Positions 35,312 through 43,168 of a stretch of 55,680 bases of DNA are shown here, in pieces. The notes under the pieces were generated by a model. The model ran no database searches. It was given only the letters and a program-made list of their open reading frames with translations, and had not been told where the DNA came from. Numbering within the stretch: the stretch's first letter is position 1; the number at the start of each line of letters is the position of its first letter. The stretch spans positions 29,978-85,657 of the forward strand of contig DAHVRZ010000002.1 in the NCBI GenBank assembly GCA_027324805.1. The letters run 5' to 3'. Both the position numbers and the translations under genes were made by a program. This stretch comes from Candidatus Parcubacteria bacterium (GTDB taxonomy: Bacteria; Patescibacteriota; Minisyncoccia; UBA6257; 2-01-FULL-56-20).

Positions 35312-35812
35312 TTATCGGTGGATGATCATGCCGGTGCGCGGCATGTTTTCGACCTTTAGAATCGCGGAAAAGAGCCGGCGCTGGAGTATGGTCTGGAAAA
35401 TCTCCTCGCGCGTGACGATACCGACGAGCCGACCGGCCTCCATAACGGGAAGCCGGTGAAGTCCGTATGCGAGCAACAGGCCTCCGGCACGGAGGATCGG
35501 CGCATCCGCATCAACAACGATCGCCGGCGATGTCATATATTTCCCGATCGATTCATGCCGTATCTCGATCACCCGCTCCTCTTGGAGTTCCTGATCGCGG
35601 TACACATGAGGCTCCGCAAGATACTCCCCATATTTCGGGAACATCGCCCGGAACAGGTCCTTCTCCGAGAGGATTCCCGCGATCCTGCCCGTCGAATCCA
35701 CGACGGGCGCGCCGCTCGTTTTATTGCCATAAAGGATACGCGCCGCCTCCTCGTACGAGGTGCGGGTCGAAAGCACGATCATATGCTGTGTCATTACGTC
35801 GCGTACTTTCAT
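35312..35812 (-). CDS. CBS-domain pair protein
   Basis: 166 residues from ATG 35812 (MKVRDVMTQHMIVLS); the frame continues upstream without family similarity. Two CBS motifs are visible: VRDVMTQHMIVLSTRTSYEEAARIL ... GAPVVDSTGRIAGILSEKDL, and IGKYMTSPAIVVDADAPIL ... HRLPVMEAGRLVGIVTREEI. CBS pairs bind adenosine nucleotides and act as energy sensors. It is coupled to the EF-Tu-domain-2-like gene, so the partner may be translational. Confidence 0.85.
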   Translation of the reverse strand: MKVRDVMTQHMIVLSTRTSYEEAARILYGNKTSGAPVVDSTGRIAGILSEKDLFRAMFPKYGEYLAEPHVYRDQELQEERVIEIRHESIGKYMTSPAIVVDADAPILRAGGLLLAYGLHRLPVMEAGRLVGIVTREEIFQTILQRRLFSAILKVENMPRTGMIIHR

Positions 35813-36029
35813 GGTGATGATATTGGTAACATTCCATGGCTTTTTTGTGCCCATACCCGCTTTGTGCAATAGCGGGCTTCCACGTCGCCGCAGATACTCA
35901 TACTAGAAAAAGACATCTTCCAGGCAAGGGATATCCGATATTTTCACCACGGGACGATCAAGGCACGCCATATCGACAATACAGCCTATGCGAACGACGA
36001 TGATGTCGTCGTCTTTTTTAACCGTCTTC
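35813..36029. other. Intergenic region with a plus-strand terminator-like hairpin
   Basis: 217 bp without a gene. A hairpin CCCGCT/AGCGGG lies near 35865. At 35994-36019 ACGACGA/TCGTCGT is followed by TTTTTT on the plus strand, though both neighbours are minus-strand genes; a short plus-strand RNA could end here, but no good promoter was found. Confidence 0.4.
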
Positions 36030-36782
36030 TCAGGATAGTTCGCCGATCGATCCTCCGCTTCTCATCCAAAGACTTTCGAAGAGTATTTTCATAGTGCGGC
36101 AGATGCCCTGGTCTTCCATCACCACCCCTTCCGGACGATCGCCGAGCGAGATCATTGCCACCTTACTGCCATAGAGAAAGTTCGCGTTCCCGACAGCCAT
36201 CCCTTCGGGAATATAACGGGTCGCCCGCAGCTCCGCGGCATCCGACATCACGAGCGCAGAGGAGGCGGATGTTTTTGTTGTAAGAAGATGCATACGCAGA
36301 AAATGCTTTTTGCGTGCCGAGGAGAAACGCCTCACGAACCGCGTGCCGAGGAGCCCCATCCAATCATCACAGGGTATGATCGCATAAATGTTATGTTTTG
36401 TCGCGATGATGTCGGCAAGAATACGCTTTATTCCATCAATGCCTTCATATGATCGCATCGTCGAGTACTCTTCATTTCCATGCTGGAGGGCATGGAGTGC
36501 CGGCAGAGCCGTCTTGAGCGCCCCTTCCCGCTCCATAAGCGATGTCATGAATTTTTCCGGATTTTCAGCGCTCCATATTTTGCGGCGCCCTTTCAAATAA
36601 GTATTCAACAATCCTTTTTTCCTTAATGAAATCACCACCGAGGACACTGTGGTACGCGGAAGTCTCGCATATGCGGCGATCGCCGTTTCGGTAGCAACGC
36701 CGAGTGCGAGCGTAGCCAAATAGACCGCTGCTTCGTGCGGGGAATACCCCAATCGCTGAATGAGCGCCTGAAGCTGTGTCAT
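36030..36782 (-). CDS. TrmB-family transcriptional regulator
   Basis: 250 residues. The N-terminal winged helix (LIQRLGYSPHEAAVYLATLAL ... YARLPRTTVSSVVISLRKKGLL) matches TrmB-type regulators, followed by a linker helix and an effector-like domain (MRSYEGIDGIKRILADII ... IYAIIPCDDW). Archaeal TrmB proteins sense sugars; the ligand here is unknown. The only likely nearby targets are its own gene and the candidate RNA genes upstream. Confidence 0.8.
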   Translation of the reverse strand: MTQLQALIQRLGYSPHEAAVYLATLALGVATETAIAAYARLPRTTVSSVVISLRKKGLLNTYLKGRRKIWSAENPEKFMTSLMEREGALKTALPALHALQHGNEEYSTMRSYEGIDGIKRILADIIATKHNIYAIIPCDDWMGLLGTRFVRRFSSARKKHFLRMHLLTTKTSASSALVMSDAAELRATRYIPEGMAVGNANFLYGSKVAMISLGDRPEGVVMEDQGICRTMKILFESLWMRSGGSIGELS

Positions 36783-36948
36783 ATTGCATTTTTCCCTTTA
36801 TTTCCCTCCTCCCTCTATTCTACAACTCATAAACGACGCACTCGTCGTCCCTCAATCTCCGACTCCCCGCCGGTCATTCCTTCCGGATCTATATAAATCG
36901 GGCCTTCCCCGCTTTCAACATGTTTTCCACATTTTTTCCCCTTTCTGT

Positions 36949-37214
36949 CATTGGCATAATCGGGATACATCGCAGAATGGAGGCTGGGTTTGCCCAACGC
37001 CCAACCGGGCAAGAACCAAACTTCCGATCAAATAAGACACGCTCTATCAAATGGCCCGCAAATGTATTGTCCGTGGACGATGCTGAGGACCTAATATTGA
37101 TACATTGCGGAAGTTAACTCTTTCCGTGATCCGTACGCTCGTTATGGGCTTGCGCAGGGATCGCGAAGGGCGAGCCCAATCCAAAAAAGTTCTCTCACCG
37201 ACGAGGGCTTTTTT
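36949..37214 (+). ncRNA. Candidate structured non-coding RNA 1
   Basis: A gene-free stretch with dense secondary structure. GGTT-TGCCC pairs with GGGCA-(ag)-AACC near 36988-37018. CCGCAAATGTAT pairs with ATACATTGCGG near 37056-37113 with one bulge, inside an outer ACTTCCG/CGGAAGT pair. TGGGCTTGC (37145-37153) pairs with GCGAGCCCA (37170-37178). A terminator follows at 37183-37214. A possible extended -10 (TGGCATAAT) ends at 36960. It does not show the conserved cores of RNase P, tmRNA or SRP RNA. The strand is inferred from the promoter and terminator. Confidence 0.5.
37183..37214. terminator. Intrinsic terminator of candidate RNA 1
   Basis: 12-bp stem AAAAAAGTTCTC/GAGGGCTTTTTT (two G-T pairs) with an 8-base loop; the T-run is part of the stem, so it can act in either direction. 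Confidence 0.7.
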
Positions 37215-37215
37215 G

Positions 37216-37245
37216 TTGACATAATCCCTTCGCAATCTCTATAAT
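37216..37245 (+). promoter_or_regulatory. Strong sigma70-type promoter
   Basis: TTGACA (37216-37221), 18-bp spacer, TATAAT (37240-37245). The transcript would start near 37252 and run into the terminator at 37411-37440. Confidence 0.8.
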
Positions 37246-37251
37246 GGAACA

Positions 37252-37440
37252 ATCACCATCATGAAACGCGCTTCCGCACGGCATCTCTGCTCTCTCCGCT
37301 TCATTTCCGCCAAGGTCTGGCAGGCGGACTTTTTCGCGTATAAAACGTTCTGCTCCGGAAGGATAAGGGGAGGTTCTGCGGCGTGATGCCGCGACCGTAA
37401 GCGCTCATAAAACCCCTGGCCTTCCACCCAGGGGTTTTTC
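37252..37440 (+). ncRNA. Candidate non-coding RNA 2 (or leader with two terminators)
   Basis: A roughly 190-base transcription unit between a consensus promoter and a strong terminator. It folds into TCCGCC/GGCGGA (37306-37328) followed by CTTTTTC, itself terminator-like, then GCGGC/GCCGC (37377-37391). It contains a 41-codon frame starting ATG 37261, but without a ribosome binding site. Gene 37585 follows 145 bp after the terminator, so this could be its attenuated leader or an independent small RNA. Confidence 0.5.
37411..37440 (+). terminator. Intrinsic terminator
   Basis: 9-bp perfect stem AACCCCTGG/CCAGGGGTT, 8-base loop, then a T-run. It ends candidate RNA 2. Confidence 0.85.
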
Positions 37441-37584
37441 TTTGGAAGCCGACGCGAGTCCATACCACAAACAAGGATGAAAGATATGGATTCACGCCGA
37501 CCTCCGAAGCGCACCGATCGCGGTGCAGAATAATAAGGGGACGGAATAGCTGTTTGAAAATCACATAGGAGGAAAAAAGGAACA

Positions 37585-38046
37585 ATGACCATCGCCGTTG
37601 CAGCGCCGCAACAACCTTCACGCATGGCCCACTCGCGACATGTCCCTGGGCTCATCGTCGCCGCCGCATCCGATCGTCTCGGCGCCGAATTCGTCACAAT
37701 GCTCAGTCCGGCATTCGTGAACCACTTCAGGACCGATTGCAGGATCCTGACCAACCGCAAGATACTGAATGATCCGAGTGTCGTAGTGAAGATATGCGAG
37801 GCCGAGCATATCCCGCTGGAGAGCACCGCCTTCCTCGCCTACGATGACGCCGCCCCTGAATCGTACCGCGTCACGTTCCATCCGGAACGCCTCGATGCGC
37901 CCTGCTGGGATATTGTGATCGGACCGCATATCACACAACACGGGGAATTCGACCGCAACCTTGCCTGCAAGGTGGCGCACCAACTGCTCAATCATTTCTA
38001 CGGGAACATCTACGGCTGCGCCGATTGCGGCACGCTGACGGACTGA
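37585..38046 (+). CDS. Hypothetical protein
   Basis: 153 residues with no recognised family. It contains several His and Cys, including the C-terminal GCADCGT (CxxC) and IVIGPHITQHGEFDRN, which could bind a metal. A strong AGGAGG and a second AAAGGA precede the ATG. It is monocistronic and closed by its own terminator. The upstream candidate RNA may regulate it. Confidence 0.55.
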   Translation: MTIAVAAPQQPSRMAHSRHVPGLIVAAASDRLGAEFVTMLSPAFVNHFRTDCRILTNRKILNDPSVVVKICEAEHIPLESTAFLAYDDAAPESYRVTFHPERLDAPCWDIVIGPHITQHGEFDRNLACKVAHQLLNHFYGNIYGCADCGTLTD

Positions 38047-38081
38047 ATGCCCGAAACCTTACCCCCCTCTCATCACTCATC

Positions 38082-38116
38082 ATCGCCGAAGGCACCTCTG
38101 CCAACGGCGATTTTTT
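38082..38116 (+). terminator. Intrinsic terminator
   Basis: Outer stem ATCGCC/GGCGAT with inner GGCA/TGCC, followed by a run of six T. Confidence 0.85.
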
Positions 38117-38181
38117 ATATAAATAGGCGTATTCGACGCATTATTGAAGATATTCCCCTATTTTTGTATTATTAGAAAACC

Positions 38182-39333
38182 ATGATCAAACAGAAAGGCG
38201 CCGCCGGGACGGCGTTTTATTACCAGTGGAAGAAAGGTGGATCGCCCCGAGAACTCCGCGAAACGTGGTCCCATGGCGTTTCTCTCCATAGCCATACTTG
38301 GCACTCCCACGAAAGTTTGGCATTCCTGCCCGGGGCGGTCCAAAAGCTTTATTTCCTGCCGGTGCTTCTCCGCTGGGCGGAGGGTAAATACCAAAAGAAG
38401 TGGAACCGGAAATTCGACTATTCGCTGGGATATTGGACATCGCCCGTTTCCCCCGGCATGGCCCGTGCGCTCGAATCACGCCAGATCGAAAAACTCGGCC
38501 TCGAACCGCTTGCATCGTTCACCGACCACGACTCATTCGATGCCTCGCGCGACCTTCCGGAAAACCCCGTCTCCCTCGAATGGACCGCCCCTTATAAAGG
38601 CGCCGTTTTCCATATCGGCGTCCACAATCTTCCCGTCGCCGAAAAGGATGCCATCCTTGCGCGACTCAAGGAATATACCGCGAACCCCGACCACGAATCG
38701 CTTGGCGGCATCCTTGCCGATCTCGCCCACCTTCCCGACTCGCTCATCGTCTTCAATCATCCGCTTTCCGATCAGGGGCGCATCGGTTTCGAGATCCATG
38801 AATCGCGCGTGCGCGAGTTCCTTGAGAACCATCGCGCCTCGCTCCACGCACTCGAAGTAAACGCGATGCAACCGTGGCATATGAACCGGCGCGTCGCCGC
38901 AATGGCAAGGGAGGCCGGCCTGCCCATCCTTTCGGGCGGCGATCGGCACAGCTTCGAACCGAATGGCGCCGTCAACCTCACGAACGCCCGGACATTCATT
39001 GACTTCGTACATGAGGTGCGCGACGAAAAGAAAAGCGATGTGCTCTTTATGCCGCAAACGCATCGTTCCCTCAATCTCCGTTATGCGGAGAATGTGCGCG
39101 CGGTCATGAACGACTACCCCGAACTTCCCGGACGCCAGTTCTGGTATGACCGCGTCTTCTATCTCTGCCCTGACGGCATCACGCGCTCGTTCACGGAACT
39201 CATCGGCAACCATCCCATTGCGCTCGACGCGATGGACCTCGCACTGAACGCCCTCGGACTCGCTACCTTTGCCATCCGCCCGATCTCCCCGGTGTTCAAG
39301 GAAGGCACGCGAAAGATACTGCCCGCGGAATAG
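38182..39333 (+). CDS. PHP-superfamily metal-dependent phosphoesterase-like protein
   Basis: 383 residues. Metal-ligand motifs of the PHP fold are in order: LHSHTWHSHES near residue 36, SFTDHDSF near 113, VFNHPL near 193 and GGDRH near 253. The fold serves phosphoesterases such as histidinol phosphatase and DNA polymerase PHP domains. The substrate here is unknown; the N-terminal region (AFLPGAVQKLYFLPVLLRW) is extra. The gene stands alone with no clear ribosome binding site. Confidence 0.78.
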   Translation: MIKQKGAAGTAFYYQWKKGGSPRELRETWSHGVSLHSHTWHSHESLAFLPGAVQKLYFLPVLLRWAEGKYQKKWNRKFDYSLGYWTSPVSPGMARALESRQIEKLGLEPLASFTDHDSFDASRDLPENPVSLEWTAPYKGAVFHIGVHNLPVAEKDAILARLKEYTANPDHESLGGILADLAHLPDSLIVFNHPLSDQGRIGFEIHESRVREFLENHRASLHALEVNAMQPWHMNRRVAAMAREAGLPILSGGDRHSFEPNGAVNLTNARTFIDFVHEVRDEKKSDVLFMPQTHRSLNLRYAENVRAVMNDYPELPGRQFWYDRVFYLCPDGITRSFTELIGNHPIALDAMDLALNALGLATFAIRPISPVFKEGTRKILPAE

Positions 39334-39375
39334 CGACGATACGAACGTTCTTATATATACGATTGCCCTTTGCCT

Positions 39376-40155
39376 TTATCTAAGGGTAAACGTCGTATGC
39401 ACCAGATAGGTGATCAGCTTCTCGACGGAGGTCGTGTCGTATGTGCCCATATCCGACGCTTCCGTCGAATTCACCGGCGTAATCTGGGTGACGCCCACAC
39501 TCGACGATCGGAGATTTCCGACGCTCGCTCCCACTCCTTCCGTGATCGCCTGCGCACGTGATTTTGCGTCGGCGAGCGCCTCGCCCAGCATCTCGTTGCG
39601 AATCGAATCGAGCAACCCGTTGCTCAGATAATATTCGGGGTTGTTGGTGGAGAACACGATGCCTTTACCCGCGAAATACTGCGGCGCTTTCTGCGCAAGC
39701 GCCGTCACTCCATCCACGTCACTCGACTCGATATGCACGTCTTGCGTGAGATTGTAGCTCACGAGCGTGCCGCCTACCCCGCCGTATTTCCCGCTGTACA
39801 CGCCATTCGGCGTCTGATACATCGGGTCTATCGAGAGCGGGTCAATGGTGATATCCGATGTTGCCACGCCGTTCGTTTCGAAATATGCGAGGATCGTCTG
39901 GAGGTCGTTCTGCATCTTCACCGAACCCTGCTGGAGATCCGCCGCCGTGGGGCCCGCTTGTTCCGCAAATTCGCTCTGCCACTTTACGTCATCCGATTTC
40001 ACCTGCTTCGTCGCGACGCCGGTCACCGTGATCACGGTATTATCGTATGTCTTAACATAATCGATCACGTATCCGACAATGAGCGCAACGATGATCATGC
40101 TCACGCCAAGCACGACGCCCATCCACAACAACTGACCCGTCTTCTTTTCTTCCAT
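39376..40155 (-). CDS. SIMPL-domain (DUF541) protein
   Basis: 259 residues from ATG 40155 (MEEKKTGQLLWMG). One N-terminal membrane helix leads to a SIMPL domain: ITVTGVATKQVKSDDVKWQ, then AYFETNGVATSDITIDPLSI, LTQDVHIESSDVDGVTAL and ALADAKSRAQAITEGVGASVG. The family is periplasmic or surface-located, with a proposed stress role but no fixed activity. The gene is divergent from queA. Confidence 0.85.
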   Translation of the reverse strand: MEEKKTGQLLWMGVVLGVSMIIVALIVGYVIDYVKTYDNTVITVTGVATKQVKSDDVKWQSEFAEQAGPTAADLQQGSVKMQNDLQTILAYFETNGVATSDITIDPLSIDPMYQTPNGVYSGKYGGVGGTLVSYNLTQDVHIESSDVDGVTALAQKAPQYFAGKGIVFSTNNPEYYLSNGLLDSIRNEMLGEALADAKSRAQAITEGVGASVGNLRSSSVGVTQITPVNSTEASDMGTYDTTSVEKLITYLVHTTFTLR

Positions 40156-40245
40156 GTTTGTTCGAATGTATTTATTTTTTATAGCCCCGCGCCGCCGGAC
40201 ATGGCTCACCGCAAGGCATGGCCTTTATGCTTGAAGTATAGCACA

Positions 40246-41340
40246 ATGATTTCGATGGATTATTCATATCACCTGCCGGAGGAACTCATTGCGTCCCGTC
40301 CCTCCGTTCCGCGCGATGCGGCACGGCTTTTCGTCTATGATACCGCGGGCGACGGAGTTACATTCGATACATTTGCGCATCTCGGTGACCATCTCCCGTC
40401 GCGGAGCCTCCTTGTGTTCAATGACACGAAGGTCGTTCCGGCGCGCGCCGAGCTCCGTAAGGAAACCGGAGGCAAAGTGGAAGTGCTTTTCCTCGTCAAT
40501 GAGTGGGATCGCCGCGGGCCGATTCCCGCCATTGCGGACCGCAAGATCAATGTAGGCTCAACGCTTTTCTTCGGTGTTCCGCGGAAAGGGGCGGGGGCTT
40601 CCCCGCTATCCTTTACGGCAGTGCGGCAGGACGAGAATATCTTCCATCTCAAACCCCGTTGCTCTGTCCATGAATTTTTTGCCATCTTGGAAAAGAAAGG
40701 CATAACACCCATCCCCAAATACATCAAAGGCACGCCGCTCGGCGAGGCGGCACTCCGCAAACAATATCAGGCGGTCTTCGGAAGGAAACCTGCATCGGCA
40801 GCGGCACCCACGGCATCGCTCCATTTTACCGAAAGACTCCTGCACCGGCTCTTCGATGGCCGGATCAAAACAAGGGATAACGACTTCACGCGGACATTCG
40901 TGACGCTCCATGTCGGCCTCGGCACATTCGCACCCGTTTCAGAGGAAAACCTTTCACAGGGAACGCTCCACACGGAATCCTTCTCCATCCCCGCTTCTGC
41001 TCGCGCAGCCATTCGCCGGCACAAGGCCGCAGGCGCTCCCGTCGTGGCGGTCGGCACGACCGTCGTACGCACCCTTGAATCGCAGGCCGCGAAGATACTT
41101 GCGCGCGGCCGCATCCCCCTTTCGGGCGCCACCGATATCTTTATACGGCCTCCGCACCATTTCCGGATCGCGGACGCGATGATCACGAATTTCCATCTTC
41201 CCGGAACATCGCTCATGATGCTCGTACAAGCATTCCTCGAAGACAAAGGAGCGCGCCGATCGGTCGTGGACCTCTATAAAACCGCCATCGAGAACAGATT
41301 CCGTTTCTATTCCTTCGGCGACGGAATGCTCATCAAATAG
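40246..41340 (+). CDS. queA: S-adenosylmethionine:tRNA ribosyltransferase-isomerase
   Basis: 364 residues from ATG 40246; ATG 40255 is an equal alternative, and the longer upstream frame is antisense to the SIMPL gene. Family segments: YHLPEELIASRPSVPRDAARL, LLVFNDTKVVPAR, ASLHFTERLLHRL, VTLHVGLGTFAPV, and NFHLPGTSLMMLVQAF. It makes epoxyqueuosine from preQ1-modified tRNA. No queG or tgt gene is in this window. Confidence 0.95.
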   Translation: MISMDYSYHLPEELIASRPSVPRDAARLFVYDTAGDGVTFDTFAHLGDHLPSRSLLVFNDTKVVPARAELRKETGGKVEVLFLVNEWDRRGPIPAIADRKINVGSTLFFGVPRKGAGASPLSFTAVRQDENIFHLKPRCSVHEFFAILEKKGITPIPKYIKGTPLGEAALRKQYQAVFGRKPASAAAPTASLHFTERLLHRLFDGRIKTRDNDFTRTFVTLHVGLGTFAPVSEENLSQGTLHTESFSIPASARAAIRRHKAAGAPVVAVGTTVVRTLESQAAKILARGRIPLSGATDIFIRPPHHFRIADAMITNFHLPGTSLMMLVQAFLEDKGARRSVVDLYKTAIENRFRFYSFGDGMLIK

Positions 41341-41369
41341 AAACCTTTTTTGCTTTGAGACGGTTCTGC

Positions 41370-41375
41370 TATACT
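41370..41375 (+). promoter_or_regulatory. -10 box of the DoxX gene, leaderless spacing
   Basis: TATACT, six bases, then ATG 41382. No Shine-Dalgarno sequence and no good -35 box. Confidence 0.55.
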
Positions 41376-41381
41376 TAACGC

Positions 41382-41954
41382 ATGGCTTCCTCTTATAAGA
41401 TCGAAATCCCCGAACCGCGCCTTTCAAAATTCCTGTTTGCCGACAGCCGCCTCGGGTGGCTTTGGTTCGTGGCACGCGTGTACGTCGGCTACCAATGGCT
41501 CTCGGCCGGATGGGAGAAGGTATCCGGCGGAGGCTGGATCGGACCTCATGCGGGAGCGGCCCTTCGCGGATTCCTCGCAGGAGCGCTCGCCCAGGAATCC
41601 GGCGCGCATCCGAACGTCTCGGTCTGGTACGGATGGTACCTCGCAAACGTCGTGGTCCCCCATGCGGCTCTTTTTGCAAATGTCGTCGCATTCGGTGAGG
41701 TCGCTGCAGGAGTGGCACTCATCCTTGGCGCCTTTACCGGCATCGCGGCGTTCGCCGGGGCGTTCATGAACCTCAATTACCTCTTTGCCGGAACGGTCAG
41801 CATCAATCCTCTCCTCCTCGTGATCGAACTCTTCCTCATCCTTGCATGGAGAAGCGCAGGATGGCTCGGCTTCGACCGATGGCTCCTCCCCTGGCTCGGC
41901 GTACCATGGCAGCCCGGCAAGGCCTTCGACGGGACAAAAGCCGCGCGCGCATAG
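41382..41954 (+). CDS. DoxX-family membrane protein
   Basis: 190 residues with four membrane helices. The conserved start of the family is seen (WLWFVARVYVGYQWLSAGWEKV), as is the later MNLNYLFAGTVSINPLLLVIEL. DoxX relatives include the quinone-linked thiosulfate oxidoreductase subunit and redox-stress proteins; the role here is unknown. Its 3' end is about 100 bp before the DedA gene, so the two may be co-transcribed. Confidence 0.85.
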   Translation: MASSYKIEIPEPRLSKFLFADSRLGWLWFVARVYVGYQWLSAGWEKVSGGGWIGPHAGAALRGFLAGALAQESGAHPNVSVWYGWYLANVVVPHAALFANVVAFGEVAAGVALILGAFTGIAAFAGAFMNLNYLFAGTVSINPLLLVIELFLILAWRSAGWLGFDRWLLPWLGVPWQPGKAFDGTKAARA

Positions 41955-42058
41955 AAGAAGCAAAAGCCCGGGGAATAACGTATAATAAGGCGACAACAGC
42001 GATCGCCTCTTGGCTTCGTAATCGTCCCTTGGGCGATGTGCGTGTGTTATCCCATCCC

Positions 42059-42679
42059 ATGACCTGGCTCTCCTCGTTTTTTAATTTCAACTCTACCTCG
42101 TTCCTGCTTGCTGCCGGCTACATCGGCCTTTTTGCCGGCGTCTTCGCCGAAACTGGATTCCTCGTGGGACTTTTCCTCCCCGGCGGCGAAACGCTCATCT
42201 TTACCGCATCCATCCTTGCATCGCTCGGGTTCTTCAATATATGGATCGTCGTCGGTATCTCGTTTTTCGCCGCCGTCTTCGCCGACAGCCTCGAGTACAC
42301 GCTCGGAAAGCGATATGGTCCCCGAATATTCACAAGGGATGGATCTCGATGGTTCGATGCGGCATATATAGACCGGTCACGGGCATTTTTCGAAAAATAT
42401 GGATCGAAGACGGTGCTCTTTGCGCGCTTTCTTCCCTTCATCCGCACGCTCGCGCCCGCATTCGCAGGCGTCGGCGATATGAGCTACTCCCGTTTCGCAT
42501 TCTACAACATAGCGGGAGCCGCCCTTTGGGTAGGGGCGATGTGCGCTTCGGGCTACTGGCTTGGCGCCGCATTCCCTCGCGCAGACCAATATTTTGCTTC
42601 GGCCGTCATCGCAATCGCGATTGTGTCCACGATCGCATCGTGGCTCACGGTACGGCGCCATCAACGATACGGGCGGTGA
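42059..42679 (+). CDS. DedA-family membrane protein
   Basis: 206 residues from ATG 42059. Family hallmarks are GLFLPGGETLIFTASILA, FADSLEYTLGKRYG with acidic residues in the reentrant region, and the R-containing segment FARFLPFIRTLAPAFAGVGDMSYSRF. DedA proteins move lipids (including undecaprenyl phosphate) across the membrane. An earlier start inside the DoxX gene is not supported by similarity. Confidence 0.88.
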   Translation: MTWLSSFFNFNSTSFLLAAGYIGLFAGVFAETGFLVGLFLPGGETLIFTASILASLGFFNIWIVVGISFFAAVFADSLEYTLGKRYGPRIFTRDGSRWFDAAYIDRSRAFFEKYGSKTVLFARFLPFIRTLAPAFAGVGDMSYSRFAFYNIAGAALWVGAMCASGYWLGAAFPRADQYFASAVIAIAIVSTIASWLTVRRHQRYGR

Positions 42680-42717
42680 TTTGCTAAACAACATAAACTC
42701 TGGTAGGCTGTCAAGTA

Positions 42718-42733
42718 GTGGCGGGAGGGCCAC
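42718..42733 (+). promoter_or_regulatory. Ribosome binding site displayed in a hairpin loop
   Basis: GTGGC and GCCAC form a 5-bp stem around the loop GGGAGG, which is the ribosome binding site of gene 42737, ATG nine bases after the loop. Upstream TTGCTA, 17 bp, TAGGCT may be the promoter (42681-42709). Confidence 0.55.
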
Positions 42734-42736
42734 GTT

Positions 42737-43069
42737 ATGACCCCAACAGCAACCGCGCCTGTTGTTTCCGAAAAATCCGTATCGCTTATACCCCGGTGGG
42801 AGCGTTCCATTGATCTCGCATCGAGCAAGGCGACAAGCCGCGAGCGTTTCTACTGGACCCTTATCGTCCAGATCGGCATGGAAGATGTCCTCAAACCGAT
42901 GCACCGCGGTTCTTTCTCGGGATACCTCGGAAGGGATGAGGATTCCGACATCGTAAGCGTCGTCCTCGCGGGCATCCGAAAGGACGCAATGGTGCTCGAC
43001 GGGCACCGGCGCTCAATCGTGATGAAGAAACTGGTCGGACACCTCATGCAAAGGGCCGGCGCGTTCTAA
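42737..43069 (+). CDS. Hypothetical protein
   Basis: 110 residues with no family recognised. The sequence is soluble and mixed alpha/beta in character (WTLIVQIGMEDVLKPMHRG, DSDIVSVVLAGIRKDAMVLDG). It has its own promoter, a strong ribosome binding site in a hairpin loop and its own terminator, the same layout as the other orphan genes at 10783, 31822 and 37585. Confidence 0.55.
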   Translation: MTPTATAPVVSEKSVSLIPRWERSIDLASSKATSRERFYWTLIVQIGMEDVLKPMHRGSFSGYLGRDEDSDIVSVVLAGIRKDAMVLDGHRRSIVMKKLVGHLMQRAGAF

Positions 43070-43105
43070 AGACCCGGTCACATCTTCCGCTCACACCATC
43101 TCCCC

Positions 43106-43131
43106 AGCGACCTTTCCCAAGGTCGCTTTTT
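43106..43131 (+). terminator. Intrinsic terminator
   Basis: 9-bp stem AGCGACCTT/AAGGTCGCT, 4-base loop region, then TTTTT. It separates gene 42737 from thrS. Confidence 0.85.
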
Positions 43132-43133
43132 CA

Positions 43134-43162
43134 TTGAAATCGCCCTTTATTTGACATAGAAT
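43134..43162 (+). promoter_or_regulatory. Leaderless promoter of thrS
   Basis: TTGAAA (43134-43139), 17-bp spacer, TAGAAT (43157-43162), then six bases to ATG 43169. No ribosome binding site can fit. Confidence 0.75.
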
Positions 43163-43168
43163 GACCCT

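Noticed and set aside
35994-36019. Small RNA ending at the plus-strand hairpin
   Set aside because: The terminator is convincing but no promoter was found, so no RNA gene is called.
37340-37375. SRP RNA-like CCGGAAGG in candidate RNA 2
   Set aside because: The strictly conserved flanks of SRP domain IV (CAGG and AGCAG) are not present, so the match is only the short tetraloop stem.
37261-37386. 41-codon frame after the strong promoter
   Set aside because: No ribosome binding site, basic random-looking peptide, and the DNA is better explained by RNA stems; not called as a gene.
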